Shown: one piece after another, positions 53,576 through 62,235 of the stretch | How the letters are laid out: the number at the start of each line of letters is the position of its first letter | Position numbering within the stretch: the stretch's first letter is position 1 | Source of the DNA: an uncultured Clostridia bacterium | GTDB taxonomy: Bacteria > Bacillota > Clostridia > Oscillospirales > Acutalibacteraceae | DNA length: 64,000 nucleotides | Direction: 5' to 3' | Assembly (NCBI GenBank): GCA_946493765.1 | Contig: CAMMAZ010000001.1 | Location: 110,418-174,417 of the forward strand | Program-made: the position numbers and the translations under genes | The notes under the pieces: generated by a model | What the model was told of the DNA's origin: nothing | Databases searched by the model: none | Seen by the model: only the letters and a program-made list of their open reading frames with translations

Positions 53576-55192
53576 TTATTGATTTTTAACTTTTTTGACC
53601 ATTATGACTTTCGAAGCAAGTTCGGTTAGCGAATCGTTATGTGAAATATAAACCACGGTTTTACTTGATGAACTAATAAATTTCTTTAGTTTCAGTATGC
53701 TATTTTCGTCCAGATTATTGCTCGGTTCATCCAAGAATATAACAGTGGCTTTCTTAAGAATCGCTCTTGAAAGTGAAATCCTTTGTTTTTCACCAACCGA
53801 AAGGCTGTCTTGCTTTACGGAGATGTCTCTGTCAGATAAGTAAGCAATACCCATGTCGTTCAAAACACGCATGGCATCTTCTTTAGATGCCAAACCTCCG
53901 AAAGTAAGGTTTTCAAGAACGGTTCCGGGAAAAAGAAATGGTTCCTGCGTTGCCAAAGAAACTTGGCTTCGTAAGCTGTCAAGAAAAACTGAAGACATTT
54001 CAATCCCATTAACCGTAATACTACCTGTGTAGTCGGAATTCAGTCCGCAGAGTATACGGAGCAATGTGGATTTCCCGCTTCCATTTTCGCCGCATACTGC
54101 GACTTTTTCGCCAACTTGAATAGAGAAATTAAGCGGCTCAAAAACGGGGGTGTTGCCATATTTACAAGATAAGCCTTCTGCCGAAAAGCTGTCAATTTTT
54201 TCAATCGTTTGTCCGTTGAACTCTTCCGCATTATCATAAAGCACATTCATTCTATCAACCAGAGTTTTAATTATAAGCCGTTCCTTTATGATATAGATAA
54301 CGGAATTTATAATGTTATTATATATCGAGGAAAAGCCGAGCATTGCCGCAAGAGTTCCGGGAGATGCGGAATTTTGGGAAACTAAGACTGCCCCCACTAT
54401 AATGATCATAGTGCCAGAGATCGAATCAATTGCAGATGAGAAAAACGATGTGACTGATGCTATAACCGTACTTTTCCTGCCAGTACGGTTATAGTAGTTG
54501 CGAAATTTCTCATCTATCCTGTTAATCATTCCATCCTCGATGCCAAGCATGACTGTATAATGAGGCATAGATGTTATGTCCATCTCATATTTGCGGAGCT
54601 CTGTTGCATAGTCCCGCGTTTCTTTATCATACTTTGCATTTAATTTTTTAACAGCAATGGGAACGAATAATCTCCCCGCAGAAATTGCTATTGTGATCAA
54701 TGTGTACTGCCAATTAAGGCTAAGAGAGTTATATAGTAGGTAGAAACAAATGATGGGAAGAGAAACGACATGGGTCATCATCTCCATCCATTCGAGTCTA
54801 TAACTGTTGGGATCATCCTCTAGACGCGCCTGTGCTTCGCCCACGCCCATTTTCATGGCCTCGTTGTATTTCTTTCGCAGAAACCGCCCCATTACCTTTC
54901 TGTCATGATTTAAAGCCTGCTTTATTGTAAGCATATTACAGAGATAACTAATGAGCGGGAAAATAAATACGGAGATAAAAACACCGAGCACAATTTTCCA
55001 TGCCCTCTCCATAAGTGCATCTTTGTTCAGCCCAAGAATCGCATCGGTAAATCCGGCAACAAGTGTAGTTATCCAAACGGAGAGTACACCGGTCAGTACT
55101 GTTTCAAGTGTACTGACAAGCCACGCAGGGACCATTGCCGAAAAGCAGTCTCTTTTTATTTTTTTTATGTTATTTTTCAATTTTAATTTCAC
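53576..55192 (-). CDS. ABC exporter, fused permease-ATPase (second)
   Basis: 538 residues. Six-helix transmembrane region (about 1-300), then ATPase: Walker A 'GENGSGKSTLL', signature 'LSVGEKQRISLSRA', Walker B 'ATVIFLDEPSNNLDE'. No C39 peptidase domain at the N-terminus, so leader removal needs another protein. Overlaps the first exporter by 23 bases; the two probably form a heterodimer that moves the mature peptide or its leader out. Confidence 0.88.
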   Translation of the reverse strand: MKLKLKNNIKKIKRDCFSAMVPAWLVSTLETVLTGVLSVWITTLVAGFTDAILGLNKDALMERAWKIVLGVFISVFIFPLISYLCNMLTIKQALNHDRKVMGRFLRKKYNEAMKMGVGEAQARLEDDPNSYRLEWMEMMTHVVSLPIICFYLLYNSLSLNWQYTLITIAISAGRLFVPIAVKKLNAKYDKETRDYATELRKYEMDITSMPHYTVMLGIEDGMINRIDEKFRNYYNRTGRKSTVIASVTSFFSSAIDSISGTMIIIVGAVLVSQNSASPGTLAAMLGFSSIYNNIINSVIYIIKERLIIKTLVDRMNVLYDNAEEFNGQTIEKIDSFSAEGLSCKYGNTPVFEPLNFSIQVGEKVAVCGENGSGKSTLLRILCGLNSDYTGSITVNGIEMSSVFLDSLRSQVSLATQEPFLFPGTVLENLTFGGLASKEDAMRVLNDMGIAYLSDRDISVKQDSLSVGEKQRISLSRAILKKATVIFLDEPSNNLDENSILKLKKFISSSSKTVVYISHNDSLTELASKVIMVKKVKNQ

Positions 55193-56747
55193 CTTCTTCC
55201 AGCCTATATATATTACACATCAAGCCGTCAAACCGGTCATCATGTGAAATAACAAGGGTAGTATCCGAGCGTTCGATAAGTTTTCGGCACAGTGTCTCTT
55301 TTGCGTCTGAATCAAGCGAATTGCTCGGTTCATCTAAAATTAGCATTTTGGGATTTGAAGAGAATGCTATGGCAAGATAAACTTTCTTCCGCTCTCCTCC
55401 CGAAAGATCCGATATGTTCGATGATTTGACCAAAGACTCAGTAAGTCCCCATTCTTCAAAATCCGAAATGCTTGGCTTGCGTCTGAGCATTTCGCACAGT
55501 TCCGCCGTTGTCATATTAAATACAATATCTTCTTGTGGCATATAGAACAGTGTATCACCCCAAAATGATGAACTATCCCCATTAAAGGTAATTATTCCTT
55601 CCTGCAATGGTAATAGTCCTGTGATTACTCGTATGAGCGTTGTTTTACCGGCTCCGTTTTTTCCTTTCAGCAATACACGTTCGCCGTTTTTGATTTTCAA
55701 GTTCAGATTGTTTAAAACCATGGCAGAATCATACGAATATGAGATGTTTTGTGCGAACATAGCATAAGTACCCGTATTAATGCAATTGTGTACGGAACCG
55801 TTACTTGAAAACCACTTTGACAGTCTCTCCTCAGATTTTTGAACAAGAGAGAATTGGGGAATGCAGTCAAATACGGCTTTGACACTTCCAAACAGTCCGC
55901 CGGAAAGTGCGATAGCCTGTATTCCCACTTCTATCGTTGACTGCCCGGTAAAAACTGCAATACCCACAACGAGATACATACCATACTGCAACAAATTGCT
56001 GACCAGTGAATTCATTGAAGATTGTGCTGCACCCGTAAGTTCCGCTTTTCTTCCTGCATTTTGCGCTTCTGCGTGGATTTTCTTCATTCTATTAAGATAC
56101 CAGTGTTCCAAAGAAAACAGCTTTATCGTAGCCATTCCCTCATATCCCGCAACAGTGAAATCTGTTACTTTTGCTTCGACCTCTCTGTTGATATCATAAT
56201 TTATCTGCATATATTTCCGAATGATGATCGGGGGAAGTATTTGCAGTAAGGAAATCAAGATAAATGCCAAGGCTATTATGACGCTTTGTACTCCAATAAA
56301 AAACGAATAAACTATAGTAGTAAGCAAAGCGGTGACTAAACCAGGAAACAAGTGTTTCGTGGCGGATGTAACGATATTGAGATCATCGGTCAGGTTTTCA
56401 AGAATCTCGCCGTTTGTTTCCGAAAACAGTATATTCAACGGACTTCTGAGAACAGCACTGTACAAGATCATCTTACAACGCTGATTTGCCTTCATGTCTT
56501 TCAATGTTGTGAGCATTTCAAGGCCTGACAAAACAAGTCTGTATATAACCGCAAAAGAAACAGTGAAAACTGAAAGTTTTAAGACATTATCGACTTCACC
56601 GCTTATAGCCGCAGAAACCATTTCCGAGATTAGTTTTGCGTAAATTATTCCGTATGGGATCACCACAATGCTTTTAAGCCAATTCAGAAAGCAGACGATG
56701 CGTAGTGGTGTGGCAAATAATCTTCTTATTTTATTGGTTCTATTCAT
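55170..56747 (-). CDS. ABC exporter, fused permease-ATPase (first)
   Basis: 525 residues. Transmembrane region about 1-310; ATPase with Walker A 'GKNGAGKTTLI', signature 'LSGGERKKVYLAIAF', Walker B 'PKMLILDEPSNSLDSD'. Start overlaps the end of the upstream radical SAM gene by 4 bases (ATGA), showing tight coupling with peptide maturation. Confidence 0.88.
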   Translation of the reverse strand: MNRTNKIRRLFATPLRIVCFLNWLKSIVVIPYGIIYAKLISEMVSAAISGEVDNVLKLSVFTVSFAVIYRLVLSGLEMLTTLKDMKANQRCKMILYSAVLRSPLNILFSETNGEILENLTDDLNIVTSATKHLFPGLVTALLTTIVYSFFIGVQSVIIALAFILISLLQILPPIIIRKYMQINYDINREVEAKVTDFTVAGYEGMATIKLFSLEHWYLNRMKKIHAEAQNAGRKAELTGAAQSSMNSLVSNLLQYGMYLVVGIAVFTGQSTIEVGIQAIALSGGLFGSVKAVFDCIPQFSLVQKSEERLSKWFSSNGSVHNCINTGTYAMFAQNISYSYDSAMVLNNLNLKIKNGERVLLKGKNGAGKTTLIRVITGLLPLQEGIITFNGDSSSFWGDTLFYMPQEDIVFNMTTAELCEMLRRKPSISDFEEWGLTESLVKSSNISDLSGGERKKVYLAIAFSSNPKMLILDEPSNSLDSDAKETLCRKLIERSDTTLVISHDDRFDGLMCNIYRLEEGEIKIEK

Positions 56748-58045
56748 AACTTTGATTCACAGCTTTTCTGGTAAAGAGTTTTTATGGGCGTGCAAATACA
56801 ATCTACCCCAACACCATATTTGCACATATGCGACTGTAATTTATCAATCATATCATCATATTGAGTAAAAAATTTTCCGTCTATATATTCTGATAATTTT
56901 TTATATGAGCCTAAATCAAAATAATCTTCTGACAGTAGTTCACATGGACGCAATCTTCCGTTTTGCGATATAACATACGACATATATCCAGCACCACAAG
57001 ACAACATATTATCGTATTTTTCGCCACTAATTAAAGGTTTTTTTGGCTCTTGAGATCTGTGACTCCATATACCTACTGAGATTTTTTCATAGTATTTTCT
57101 TTTCAATTCACGTGAATTCCTATATGCTACCCTTAACTCCTCATCTGTTAATAAGAATAGTTTATCTTGTGCTAAATTATCACAGGCTCGTCCAGCTATT
57201 GTCGGAACTCCAAACTTGATTCTTTTTGCCCCCATATTTATAGCGGCTTTAATATAATCCTCCATCCTATTTAAATTTTCTTTATTAAGTACAAGCGACA
57301 TTATATTATCAACACCGCATTTATTCACTTTTTCGATTGATTTCATTACTGCATAATAGGCTTCTCCGCTACCGGTAAATTTTTTGTATTCATCGGGACT
57401 TGAACCATACAGAGAAAATTGCACATGATTTAGTTTTTTGATTATTTCATCATCATACAAATATAACAAGCTGCCGTTTGTTGGTATACGAATTTCAAAC
57501 AAATCAGATAGTTCCATTATATAGTTAACAATTTTTTTATTTAAAAATGGTTCTCCGCCTGTCAATTGAAGTTGTTTCACTTTGCCACCAAATTCATCTT
57601 TTATGTATTGTATAATATTATCATCAATATCATGTCCTTTGGAAAACGCATTTTTGTAACAATGAGGACATAAAAAATTGCATCTACTTGTTATCTCAAC
57701 TGATAATCCACTAGGATAAAATTTGCCTCTAACCCCAAAAATATTTGTGCTTTTTTTAATATGTTCATTCTCAACCAGAACATGATTTTTTATTTGATAT
57801 TCAAGAAAATCTAAAATCGCCTTTTTAAAGCTTTCTATTCGACTATCATTCTCTGCATTATATTGAGATATGAAAATTGTAAGCAGTCGTTCTACCGTTT
57901 TAGTTCCGTCACAGAGAGATAAAATGTCTGTTTGAGTGCGATCATACAAATGTTCAACTCCTTCTCGATCGATTATTATTGATTGTTGGTCAAATAAGTG
58001 AAAATATAGTTCCGGAGAAATAGCCAAGTAGCTTGAGTTATTCAT
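56744..58045 (-). CDS. Radical SAM/SPASM peptide-modifying enzyme (second) with PqqD-like N-terminus
   Basis: 433 residues, AAGGAG before ATG 58045. Residues about 1-95 look like a PqqD/RRE peptide-binding domain ('YFHLFDQQSIIIDREGVEHLYDRTQTDILSLCDG'). Radical SAM cluster C122, C126, C129 in 'SRCNFLCPHCYKN', then 'QLTGGEPFLN'. C-terminal SPASM Cys in 'LSCGAGYMSYVISQNGRLRPCELLSE' and 'HMCKYGVGVDCICTP'. Family members make thioether or C-C crosslinks on RiPP peptides. It is one of two such enzymes here, so the peptide may carry two kinds of crosslink (inference). Confidence 0.88.
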   Translation of the reverse strand: MNNSSYLAISPELYFHLFDQQSIIIDREGVEHLYDRTQTDILSLCDGTKTVERLLTIFISQYNAENDSRIESFKKAILDFLEYQIKNHVLVENEHIKKSTNIFGVRGKFYPSGLSVEITSRCNFLCPHCYKNAFSKGHDIDDNIIQYIKDEFGGKVKQLQLTGGEPFLNKKIVNYIMELSDLFEIRIPTNGSLLYLYDDEIIKKLNHVQFSLYGSSPDEYKKFTGSGEAYYAVMKSIEKVNKCGVDNIMSLVLNKENLNRMEDYIKAAINMGAKRIKFGVPTIAGRACDNLAQDKLFLLTDEELRVAYRNSRELKRKYYEKISVGIWSHRSQEPKKPLISGEKYDNMLSCGAGYMSYVISQNGRLRPCELLSEDYFDLGSYKKLSEYIDGKFFTQYDDMIDKLQSHMCKYGVGVDCICTPIKTLYQKSCESKL

Positions 58046-58051
58046 AAAATA

Positions 58052-59458
58052 TTACTCCTTATTAACCTTATTTTTTATATCAAGAATACGCTCGATTTTT
58101 TTGTAACTATCTGGGTAGTCCTTTTCAATATGAAATGTAAGCCAAATGGCAATATTACATAGACCTATAAATATTTCACACATTTTTTTATCCGGTGCAT
58201 TATGATCTCCCATATGAAGCATAGAGTTATAATAACAATCACCACCGCATAAATACTTAATACTACAATCGGAGCATGGATTGCGATGGTTAACATCATG
58301 AAAACGTATAGATTGGAGATTGAAAGAAGCGTTAATATTTCCTAATAAATATTTCTCATTCCCAACGAAACTATCGCAAGGATATACATCTCCATTCGGA
58401 CAAACGGTTATCTTATTTCTCCCTGCCTTACATCTATACATGTATGCTTCTTTTAAGATTATCCTCTTTATAATTTTCCCAAAATAGTCATTATCATTTA
58501 GAATCATAAGTAAATATTCAATTCCTTCGTCAAGTGTTTTTAAAAGCCACTTGGCAAATTTAGCGTATTTCTCCAACAACGTATCAGTGGATAGGCTATA
58601 CTGCTTTTTAGAACTACGTACTAACTTCATTTGAACTGAGCTGAATCCCATATTTTTATGATGGCGAAGAATATCAGACATATCACTTGTTGGCGTAATA
58701 ACAGATAAAGCCCATATCTCTTTAAACTTTTTAGAGTAATTTTCATTATTCACTATTTTACGCAATTCCGATGTGACAATGTCATATGTGCCTTTTCCGC
58801 TACAGTCAATACGCGACTGGTCGTTAGTTTCCTTATTTCCATCTAAGCTTACCCCGATAGAAATATTATTATTATCTAAATACCTGCATATTTCCTCATC
58901 AAAATAGGTTCCATTTGTACAGAGCCAAATTTGAATATATTTACCTGTGTTTTTTTTGAAGCTTTTTGCGTATTCCACTGCAGTTATTACAGCAGCATAA
59001 TTCATAAGTGGTTCTCCACCACTTACAAAATCAAGACGGTATCCTTTACTATTTGGATACGCTGTTTGAGTGAACCAATCCAAGGTCTTTATTACTGTGT
59101 TTTTATCAAACGCGCGCGGCTGAATATTATACGAATCTCTTTTTTCTGCAAAACAATATTTGCAACGAAAATTGCATTGGTAAATTGGAGCAAAGGACAA
59201 TGACGCGATACCTTTTGTAGTTAAATCATTTTCAATATCAAATGCTTTCCCCGCAAAGAAATAACCATTCTCTTGCAATTGTTGTAATGCCTCAAAATAT
59301 TTTTGATCTCCAATGGAAATGTCTTTATCGTTAACATATTTAAAAAAAGCCGAATAAAACTCCTTTGAAACTTGCAAAGTTATGTAGTGAAAAGTATCAA
59401 ACAAAAAATATTCACCGCAATATATAAAAGCATGATAATGTTTACCGCCATAACTCAT
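58052..59458 (-). CDS. Radical SAM/SPASM peptide-modifying enzyme (first), SCIFF-maturase-like
   Basis: 468 residues from ATG 59458 (GGGGAG ten bases up; an upstream ATG at 59482 overlaps the ACP gene). Radical SAM Cys at about 95, 99, 102 in 'IYQCNFRCKYCFAE', then 'FVSGGEPLMN' and 'SIGVSLDGNKETNDQSR'. SPASM motif 'CKAGRNKITVCPNGDVYPCDSFVGNEKYLLGNI' and 'NPCSDCSIKYLCGGDCYYNS', as in the six-Cys maturases of thioether peptides. Likely makes Cys-to-alpha/beta/gamma carbon thioether links on the precursor. Directly after the ACP. Confidence 0.88.
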   Translation of the reverse strand: MSYGGKHYHAFIYCGEYFLFDTFHYITLQVSKEFYSAFFKYVNDKDISIGDQKYFEALQQLQENGYFFAGKAFDIENDLTTKGIASLSFAPIYQCNFRCKYCFAEKRDSYNIQPRAFDKNTVIKTLDWFTQTAYPNSKGYRLDFVSGGEPLMNYAAVITAVEYAKSFKKNTGKYIQIWLCTNGTYFDEEICRYLDNNNISIGVSLDGNKETNDQSRIDCSGKGTYDIVTSELRKIVNNENYSKKFKEIWALSVITPTSDMSDILRHHKNMGFSSVQMKLVRSSKKQYSLSTDTLLEKYAKFAKWLLKTLDEGIEYLLMILNDNDYFGKIIKRIILKEAYMYRCKAGRNKITVCPNGDVYPCDSFVGNEKYLLGNINASFNLQSIRFHDVNHRNPCSDCSIKYLCGGDCYYNSMLHMGDHNAPDKKMCEIFIGLCNIAIWLTFHIEKDYPDSYKKIERILDIKNKVNKE

Positions 59459-59462
59459 ACTG

Positions 59463-59714
59463 CTATTTCTCCCCATGTTCAATTAAGGTAATTATATCTT
59501 CTACTGAGCTTAAGGGTAAGTCAAAATCAATAATAATATTGAAACGATCCTCTATTTCGACTATGGCCTGCACAAAATCAATTGATGATATTTGTAATAT
59601 GTCGTTCCCAATGCTCCCGCCTATAAGGGTTTTTTCAGATATAGAAAGCTCGTTGTTTCCAGTAACTTTTTTAAATATCTTTTCCAACTCAATAATGATT
59701 TCTTCCCTGTCCAT
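59463..59714 (-). CDS. Acyl carrier protein
   Basis: 83 residues, acidic four-helix type. The phosphopantetheine site is 'ILQISSIDFVQAIVEIEDRF': Ser kept, but the normal D-S-L reads S-S-I, a departure worth noting. GGAG before ATG 59714. It lies between the precursor peptide and the first radical SAM gene, unusual company for an ACP. Could carry the acyl group later moved by the BtrH-like protein (inference). Confidence 0.82.
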   Translation of the reverse strand: MDREEIIIELEKIFKKVTGNNELSISEKTLIGGSIGNDILQISSIDFVQAIVEIEDRFNIIIDFDLPLSSVEDIITLIEHGEK

Positions 59715-59774
59715 AACAATTCTCCTATAAAATAATAAATAATTGGGAAAAGCGGCAGGTATTTTATTGTTATC

Positions 59775-59879
59775 TTAGCAACAACCATCACCGCTGCACT
59801 TTGTTCGACGACCACTACAACCACTTGCCGTTACAATAGCGTCTCCAGCGATATTAATGATATCAGACAAATTCTTCAT
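59775..59879 (-). CDS. RiPP precursor peptide, 34 residues, Cys-rich
   Basis: Strong ribosome site (GGAAGGAGGTGAG) five bases before ATG 59879. The peptide starts MKNLSDIINIAGDAIV, a short leader, then a core containing C21, C28, C33 and C34 with R24-R25 and K27: 'SGCSGRRTKCSGDGCC'. Not large enough to appear in usual gene lists. Lies 39 bases after the UPF0489 gene and 60 bases before the ACP, in the same direction as the radical SAM genes that would modify it. Four Cys suit thioether crosslinking; the two Arg suit conversion to ornithine by the UPF0489 protein. The core boundary is inferred. Confidence 0.85.
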   Translation of the reverse strand: MKNLSDIINIAGDAIVTASGCSGRRTKCSGDGCC

Positions 59880-59917
59880 CTATCTCACCTCCTTCCTTTA
59901 GAAATCTTATGCAAAGG

Positions 59918-61312
59918 CTACCTGCCGCTTTTCCTAATTAAATAATCATATTTAATTTTTTTTAAAGCTTGATTCAAAAATAAAATAAAACGATTGAAAT
60001 TGAAGAAAAATATATGTTTTATCCTCATGCGTTTATTAATAATAGAATTATAAATTGTCTCAATAGTATAATCCCCATGTCCATAACGTAATAGAAATTT
60101 TGAAATTGTATATGCTGTTTTATTTTCATGTAATTTATATGCTGTCATACATAAAAGTTGAATCATCCTAATGCGAATAGGCGATATTTGATATGAATTC
60201 AAATGACTGCTAAACACACCCTCCCAAGGCTGAATCTCAGCAGTATTATTAAATGATGACTGTATATCTTTGAGAATTTGAAAGGATATATCATATTTTT
60301 GTTGGCGATACATATACTCTGCAATTCTACATTTTAATTCTAAGGGAGAATCAAGTGTCCATCTGGGTATGCCTTCATCATTTTCAATGATCATACATAA
60401 TGATGCATATAATTTTTCATCCATCAATTTTGCCAGTGGGAGACGACTCTTTATTAAAGCTTTGTTTCCTATTTGCGACACTTGATAGATTGAATTAATA
60501 TATTTTATTTTAGTTTGATACTCTGAATGTAATATCCCCAAAACATAGTTCCGTGTTATATCATCACAGCCACTCTCTAGAAGGATACAGACCATTGATA
60601 AGCGAGTACTGGCATCGGAAAGAAGTTTCTCAATAATTTGCCTTTCAAGTTTTATTACACCCGATATAATTAAGCTGTCAAGGCACTGAAAATTTTCGAT
60701 GGACTTGTTTTCGAACAATCTTAAAAGATATTCAGCACAATAATCATAGCGCAGAGGCGTATAACCACCATTAATGCTTTTACAAATGGTAATTGTCAAA
60801 GCAAGATCAACAAAAGGATATATGTGTTTATAGAAATCCAATATACAACTGGTCTGATATTGAGAGAATGCACAAGTATAATCCAAGCATAAGTGTTCTT
60901 GAAAGAAATAGTCCATATCAATATCAAGTAAAACACTTTGTTGAAATTCCGTAATACATCGACCCAACTCTTCTAAAGTGCATACTGATACTGGAATATT
61001 CTCAACTTGAAAAGATGTGGACCAATTTGGGATTTCAATTTTCTCACCATTGTATTTCATTTGTCGGTTAATAAAACGCTTACAACAAGAATGAGATATA
61101 TATGCGTTTGGAACGACCCAAATTATTCTATTAATTATTTTTCTTTTAATAGCATGTCTAAGAAAATTACCAATATTTATGTGCATAGATTTATCTAGTG
61201 GCTCACAATCAAAATGTGCATCGATATGTATTACAGTAGAATTTCTAATTTTCAGGGCTTCCCATATCTCTAGAGCTTCATCGTGGTTATCTATAATATT
61301 TACACTTGACAT
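59918..61312 (-). CDS. UPF0489 family, peptide-arginase-like protein
   Basis: 464 residues from ATG 61312 (GGAGAG ten bases up). The first 250 residues match the UPF0489/arginase-like fold: metal ligands 'VIHIDAHFD' (D31, H33, D35) and 'VLLDIDMDYF' (D130, D132, D134), and 'RIIWVVPNAY'. From memory, OspR of the landornamide pathway, a peptide arginase that turns Arg into ornithine in RiPPs, belongs to this group. The C-terminal 200 residues are helical, TPR-like, and could hold the peptide. Immediately upstream of the precursor gene, which has Arg-Arg in its core. Confidence 0.75.
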   Translation of the reverse strand: MSSVNIIDNHDEALEIWEALKIRNSTVIHIDAHFDCEPLDKSMHINIGNFLRHAIKRKIINRIIWVVPNAYISHSCCKRFINRQMKYNGEKIEIPNWSTSFQVENIPVSVCTLEELGRCITEFQQSVLLDIDMDYFFQEHLCLDYTCAFSQYQTSCILDFYKHIYPFVDLALTITICKSINGGYTPLRYDYCAEYLLRLFENKSIENFQCLDSLIISGVIKLERQIIEKLLSDASTRLSMVCILLESGCDDITRNYVLGILHSEYQTKIKYINSIYQVSQIGNKALIKSRLPLAKLMDEKLYASLCMIIENDEGIPRWTLDSPLELKCRIAEYMYRQQKYDISFQILKDIQSSFNNTAEIQPWEGVFSSHLNSYQISPIRIRMIQLLCMTAYKLHENKTAYTISKFLLRYGHGDYTIETIYNSIINKRMRIKHIFFFNFNRFILFLNQALKKIKYDYLIRKSGR

Positions 61313-61469
61313 CTTTATTGTTCTCTCCAAGGATTTAATTCATTTACATTTCCATCGTAAATAACTTTCCGACAGCATCGTAATATGAAGGCCGCCGTTT
61401 TCCTACTCTCTACATACCACGAAATTATCGGCACTCACTTTTTCGGTGATACTCACACGAATGCAAAGA

Positions 61470-61509
61470 AGCGACACAAGGCGCAGCTAAATACTGCGGC
61501 TCATGTCGC
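61470..61509 (-). promoter_or_regulatory. Leader hairpin of the RiPP operon
   Basis: GCGACA(C)AAGGCGCAG and CTGCGGCTCATGTCGC pair at about 12 of 16 positions with a 7-nt loop; on the minus strand TTCTTTG follows. It is placed in the leader between the promoter and the UPF0489 gene and could act as an attenuator. Confidence 0.45.
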
Positions 61510-61523
61510 TTTCAAAATTTGAT

Positions 61524-61552
61524 ATTATAGAAAATGAACAGAATAAACCCAA
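61524..61552 (-). promoter_or_regulatory. Candidate promoter of the RiPP operon
   Basis: On the minus strand TTGGGT (61552-61547), 17-base spacer, consensus TATAAT (61529-61524). It would give a leader of about 200 nt before the UPF0489 gene. Confidence 0.5.
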
Positions 61553-61865
61553 GAAACTATAGCTATCATTATATGATAAAATTTGAACATATTTTTGACG
61601 TCCCATTTGTTGTCACATCCTTTTGTCTTTTTTGTTCATCTCCCATTAGAATGTTGTGTGGAAAATATTCGCTTTGCATTATATTATCACACATTTTTCC
61701 AAATGTCAACAATTAATTTTAAAATTTGGTATAATTTTTTTATTATATTTATATACTTTGTCTAACTTTTGTGTCGCAATTTCGCTCTATCAAAAAACTA
61801 TTAATTTGCACCCATATTCATAAATTCAATCGTATAAATATATCTTGTTGAATATATTTTACTAA

Positions 61866-62018
61866 AAAAGTTGTGAAGCTTCCAATATCCACGATTCTCG
61901 CCTTGGGAATCTGATGGGACTTCTAAAGAAAGGCGATGATAGCCGCTATGTAGGCCCTAGGGAAGCATTCGGCTTCATTGATAAGGATATCTTCCGTCCT
62001 CCTTCTGCCTTACGGTAG
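61866..62018 (+). pseudogene. Tail of an unrecognised element gene at a deletion junction
   Basis: The plus strand is open for 51 codons before a stop at 62016, with 'DSRLGNLMGLLKKGDDSRYVGPREAFGFIDKDIFRP', conserved-looking text that has no start and no upstream part. I do not recognise the family. Its end overlaps the broken ParB on the other strand, which is what a deletion fusing two genes would leave. Confidence 0.5.
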
Positions 62019-62235
62019 CTGGAGTAATCACGCCCCGCTCTTTGATACTTTCCACTAGCTGAAACATATCCTCATCCTCCCGTACCTTAAAAGGATGGTC
62101 GGGGAAATCGTCGATTTCACTCAGTGGAATATCCCTGATTTTCGACAGTTTCGCTTCGTCCCGTTCCTCCTGAGAGGAAAGCAACTCATCGAGAGTGTTC
62201 GTGGGCAGTGTGAAGTCGCTCTTTCTGCCTGCCAT
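61975..62235 (-). pseudogene. ParB/Spo0J N-terminal fragment, truncated
   Basis: The first 82 codons look normal ('IPLSEIDDFPDHPFKVREDEDMFQLVESIKERGVITPATVRQKEDGRY', ParB CTPase N-terminus); then the frame ends within seven codons, where the family continues GHRRKRA and 200 residues more. The HTH and dimer domains are missing. Starts 50 bases inside the end of the ParA gene. Confidence 0.85.

Noticed and set aside
61534..61765. Two 60-codon AT-rich plus-strand frames
   Set aside because: Low-complexity Phe/Ile/Tyr runs in AT-rich DNA, no ribosome site; one lies over the operon promoter.
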